The notes under the pieces are model-generated. The model did not search any database. It saw nothing but the letters and a program-made list of their open reading frames with translations, and was not told the DNA's origin. From Streptomyces sp. V3I7 (GTDB lineage Bacteria > Actinomycetota > Actinomycetes > Streptomycetales > Streptomycetaceae): a stretch of 64,000 nt of DNA. Made by a program: the position numbers and the translations under genes. Below, piece after piece: positions 61,120 through 64,000 of this stretch; within the stretch, counting starts at the first letter, position 1, and the number at the start of each line of letters is the position of its first letter. Location: the NCBI RefSeq assembly GCF_030817495.1, contig NZ_JAUSZK010000001.1, positions 3,017,001-3,081,000 of the forward strand. The letters run 5' to 3'.

Positions 61120-61322
61120 GTGCGCAGGACGCTCGTGCAGTGTACCCAGGCGCGGCCCGCGGCCTGTCGAAAATCCCGGCGAAGTTCGCCCTCGCCAGGT
61201 ACTGACAGACCCCGACCCGCCAGGTACCGTCCTGACCCAGTCCACCCGCGTGGACTACACCACCACCTTCCTACAACGGATCGTCCGGCACGTTCCTGCC
61301 GGTAGAAGGGGGCCCATCCAGC

Positions 61323-62459
<1,137 letters not shown>

Positions 62460-62502
62460 TCCGGAGCCGAATCGGCGATACCGGGTAATTCACCCAGGTT
62501 GA

Positions 62503-62540
62503 CGAAACGGGCCTCGCGGGCTGCCGCGGGGCCCGTTTCG
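62503..62540 (+). terminator. Terminator of msiK
   Basis: CGAAACGGGCC pairs with GGCCCGTTTCG, with more G/C pairing inside, followed by TTGT. It lies 44 bases after the stop. Confidence 0.8.
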
Positions 62541-62678
62541 TTGTCGACAAATACCCCGGCAAACGAGGGCATTTCACTCCCGGGGCGTCAACCCCTTACC
62601 CAGAAAAAGCCACTTCCCCATCCCCCGATCAGGTGACCAAATGTCGCCATATCATTACCGGGCGCTACCCTCACAGGC

Positions 62679-63137
62679 GTGAAGCACTCCACCACCCCTC
62701 AGACGCGACGCGGCCACCGGGGCCCTGCCCGCCGGATCGGCCGCACCCTCGCTCTCGTCCTGCCCGTCGTCCTGGTGCTCTCCGGGACCCTCGCGGTCAC
62801 CCGAGTCAACTGGTCGGGGAATTCCTCGAACTCGGTGCTCACCGCGTCGGACGTCGCCCCGGCTGGCGTCACCTCCCGGGCCGCCTCGCGCGCCCCGCAG
62901 ACGGTGCTGCGCGACCAGCTGCTGGCCGAACTCCAGGAGCGGAACCCGGGCGTCGCCCTCACCCACCTCCAGCAGGCCGTGAACGGCCACCCCTCGCTGG
63001 CGAAGCACTGCGGCTCCATCGCGCGCGCCCTCGGCCGTGCGGCGGTCCGCGTGTACGGCGCCTCGCGCGCGCAGGCGTACGCGCGCCCCGTCTGCGACAC
63101 CTCCTTCGCCTCCGGAGTGCTGGCCGCACACAGCTGA
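62679..63137 (+). CDS. Small exported or membrane-anchored hypothetical protein
   Basis: The 152-residue protein has a twin-Arg-rich basic start, one hydrophobic segment (about 23-42, 'LALVLPVVLVLSGTLAVT') and a short external domain with two Cys ('AKHCGSIARALGR', 'ARPVCDTSFASG') that could form a disulfide. The function is unknown. TACCCT (62666-62671) ends seven bases before GTG 62679, so it is probably leaderless. Confidence 0.72.
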   Translation: MKHSTTPQTRRGHRGPARRIGRTLALVLPVVLVLSGTLAVTRVNWSGNSSNSVLTASDVAPAGVTSRAASRAPQTVLRDQLLAELQERNPGVALTHLQQAVNGHPSLAKHCGSIARALGRAAVRVYGASRAQAYARPVCDTSFASGVLAAHS

Positions 63138-63193
63138 CCGGAGGCACGCTCACGGTCGAAGGCCCCGAGTGGGGCGCGACGTACAGTTCGGGC

Positions 63194-63925
63194 ATGACCC
63201 ATCCGAACGCCGCGTCGCGCCCCACTCAAGCCGTGATCCTGGCCGGCGGCCAGGGCTCCCGGCTGCGCCCGTACACCGACGACCGGCCCAAGCCGATGGT
63301 CGAGATCCCCGGCACGGGCACTCCGATCATCGGCCACCAGTTGCTCTGGCTCGCCGAGGAGGGCGTCACGGACGTGGTGGTCTCCTGCGGCCACCTCGCC
63401 GAGGTCCTGCAGAAGTGGCTGGACTCGGTCGAGCTGCCTCTCGCCGTCACCACCGTCGTGGAGAACGAGCCGCTCGGCCGCGGCGGCGGACTGAAGTACG
63501 CCGCCGCGCACCTCCCGGACCCGGACCAGCCCTGGTACGCCACCAACGGCGACATCTGGACCCGCTTCTCGCTGCGCGACATGGCGGACTTCCACACCGA
63601 GCGCGACGCGGTCGCCACCCTCGCGCTGGCCCGCCCCCGTCTGCCCTGGGGCGCCGTCCGCACGGACGGCTTCGGCCACATCACGGACTTCATCGAGGCC
63701 CCGCCGTCGACCTTCGAGGTCAACGCGGGCGTCTACGTCTTCTCGCCGGACTTCGCCGGCCTGCTCCCCGAGCGCGGCGACCACGAGCGGACCACGTTCC
63801 CCCGTCTGGCGCGCGAACGCCGACTGTCCGGCTTCCCCCTCCCGCAGGGCGCCTACTGGCGCGCCATCGACACCGCCAAGGACCTGACGGAGGCGGCCAA
63901 GGAGCTTGCGGCACTGGGGCGTTGA
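63194..63925 (+). CDS. Sugar-phosphate nucleotidyltransferase
   Basis: The 243-residue protein is a NTP_transferase enzyme: 'AVILAGGQGSRLRPYTDDRPKPMVEI' in two contiguous motifs (G-x-G-x-R-L and K-P-M), 'ENEPLGRGGGLKYAA' and 'YATNGDIWTRF' (metal Asp). It would activate a sugar phosphate such as mannose- or glucose-1-P; the nucleotide and sugar are not resolved. TACAGT (63182-63187) ends six bases before ATG 63194, so it is probably leaderless. Confidence 0.87.
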   Translation: MTHPNAASRPTQAVILAGGQGSRLRPYTDDRPKPMVEIPGTGTPIIGHQLLWLAEEGVTDVVVSCGHLAEVLQKWLDSVELPLAVTTVVENEPLGRGGGLKYAAAHLPDPDQPWYATNGDIWTRFSLRDMADFHTERDAVATLALARPRLPWGAVRTDGFGHITDFIEAPPSTFEVNAGVYVFSPDFAGLLPERGDHERTTFPRLARERRLSGFPLPQGAYWRAIDTAKDLTEAAKELAALGR

Positions 63926-63945
63926 GCGCTCCCTGTCCGGTACGA

Positions 63946-63986
63946 CGACGAGGTCCCGCACCCGTGAAGGGCGCGGGACCTCGTCG
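63946..63986. terminator. Terminator after the nucleotidyltransferase gene
   Basis: CGACGAGGTCCCGC and GCGGGACCTCGTCG form a perfect 14-bp stem with a 13-base loop, 21 bases after the stop. A 'tca' at 63995 could be the stop of a minus-strand gene beyond the window. Confidence 0.8.
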
Positions 63987-64000
63987 CGTCGGGTCAGCCG

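Noticed and set aside
61120..61322. Possible attachment site or extra small gene between the tRNA and msiK.
   Set aside because: No integrase, no duplicated tRNA end and no codon-biased frame were seen.

Overview
The window is a piece of a Streptomyces chromosome. The DNA is very GC-rich with strong third-position GC bias, many genes start with GTG, and it carries Streptomyces hallmarks: a CIRCE-controlled groEL without groES, a DasR-type dre site before nagKA, a CdgB-like diguanylate cyclase, MsiK, DUF397/DUF5753 regulator pairs and a whiE-type spore-pigment polyketide cluster. From memory the backbone order follows S. coelicolor from about SCO4326 (mqnD) down to SCO4240 (msiK). No insertion sequence, integrase or CRISPR array was seen.

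Layout. 1-18.7 kb is mostly core: 3' end of mqnD, a cold-shock protein, a HAD hydrolase, a HAAS-like membrane protein, a 0.7 kb non-coding tandem-repeat field, a helicase-associated protein with its XPB partner, a HelD-type RNA polymerase ATPase, cutC, an HD hydrolase, and a MurNAc catabolic operon (RpiR-type regulator, murQ etherase, PTS permease). 18.7-22.7 kb looks accessory: a 36-bp perfect palindrome, small hypotheticals, an XRE/DUF397 pair, a winged-helix/zinc-ribbon protein and a broken Uma2 gene. 22.7-32.2 kb holds an old yellow enzyme, groEL with two CIRCE operators, a cold-shock gene, a thrC paralogue plus MoaD/ThiS-like sulfur carrier behind a SAM-I riboswitch, gpgS, and otsA/otsB around a heptamer repeat.

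32.4-42.8 kb is sugar and signalling: a sugar-binding lipoprotein divergent from nagK-nagA with a dre site between them, a PfkB kinase, a membrane-anchored carbohydrate-binding-like protein, cdgB, a flavin reductase, arfB and terD. 42.9-52.1 kb carries secreted proteases, a pentapeptide-repeat protein, an MFS exporter, acetyltransferases, a decayed secreted-protein gene, a rhomboid-like protein and a secreted beta-helix protein. 52.1-60.4 kb is a complete whiE-like type II PKS cluster with an added O-methyltransferase. The end has an AhpD-like protein, tRNA-Thr(TGU), msiK, a small exported protein and a nucleotidyltransferase.

How the parts fit together: cell-wall amino-sugar recycling appears twice (MurNAc-6-P via murQ, GlcNAc via nagK/nagA). 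MsiK is the shared ATPase that could energise sugar importers such as the one served by the orphan binding lipoprotein. OtsA/OtsB and GpgS make compatible solutes or storage glucosides. CdgB and the spore-pigment cluster belong to development. A recurring structural feature is a TANNNT-like -10 hexamer ending exactly 6-7 bp before the start codon, which implies many leaderless transcripts.
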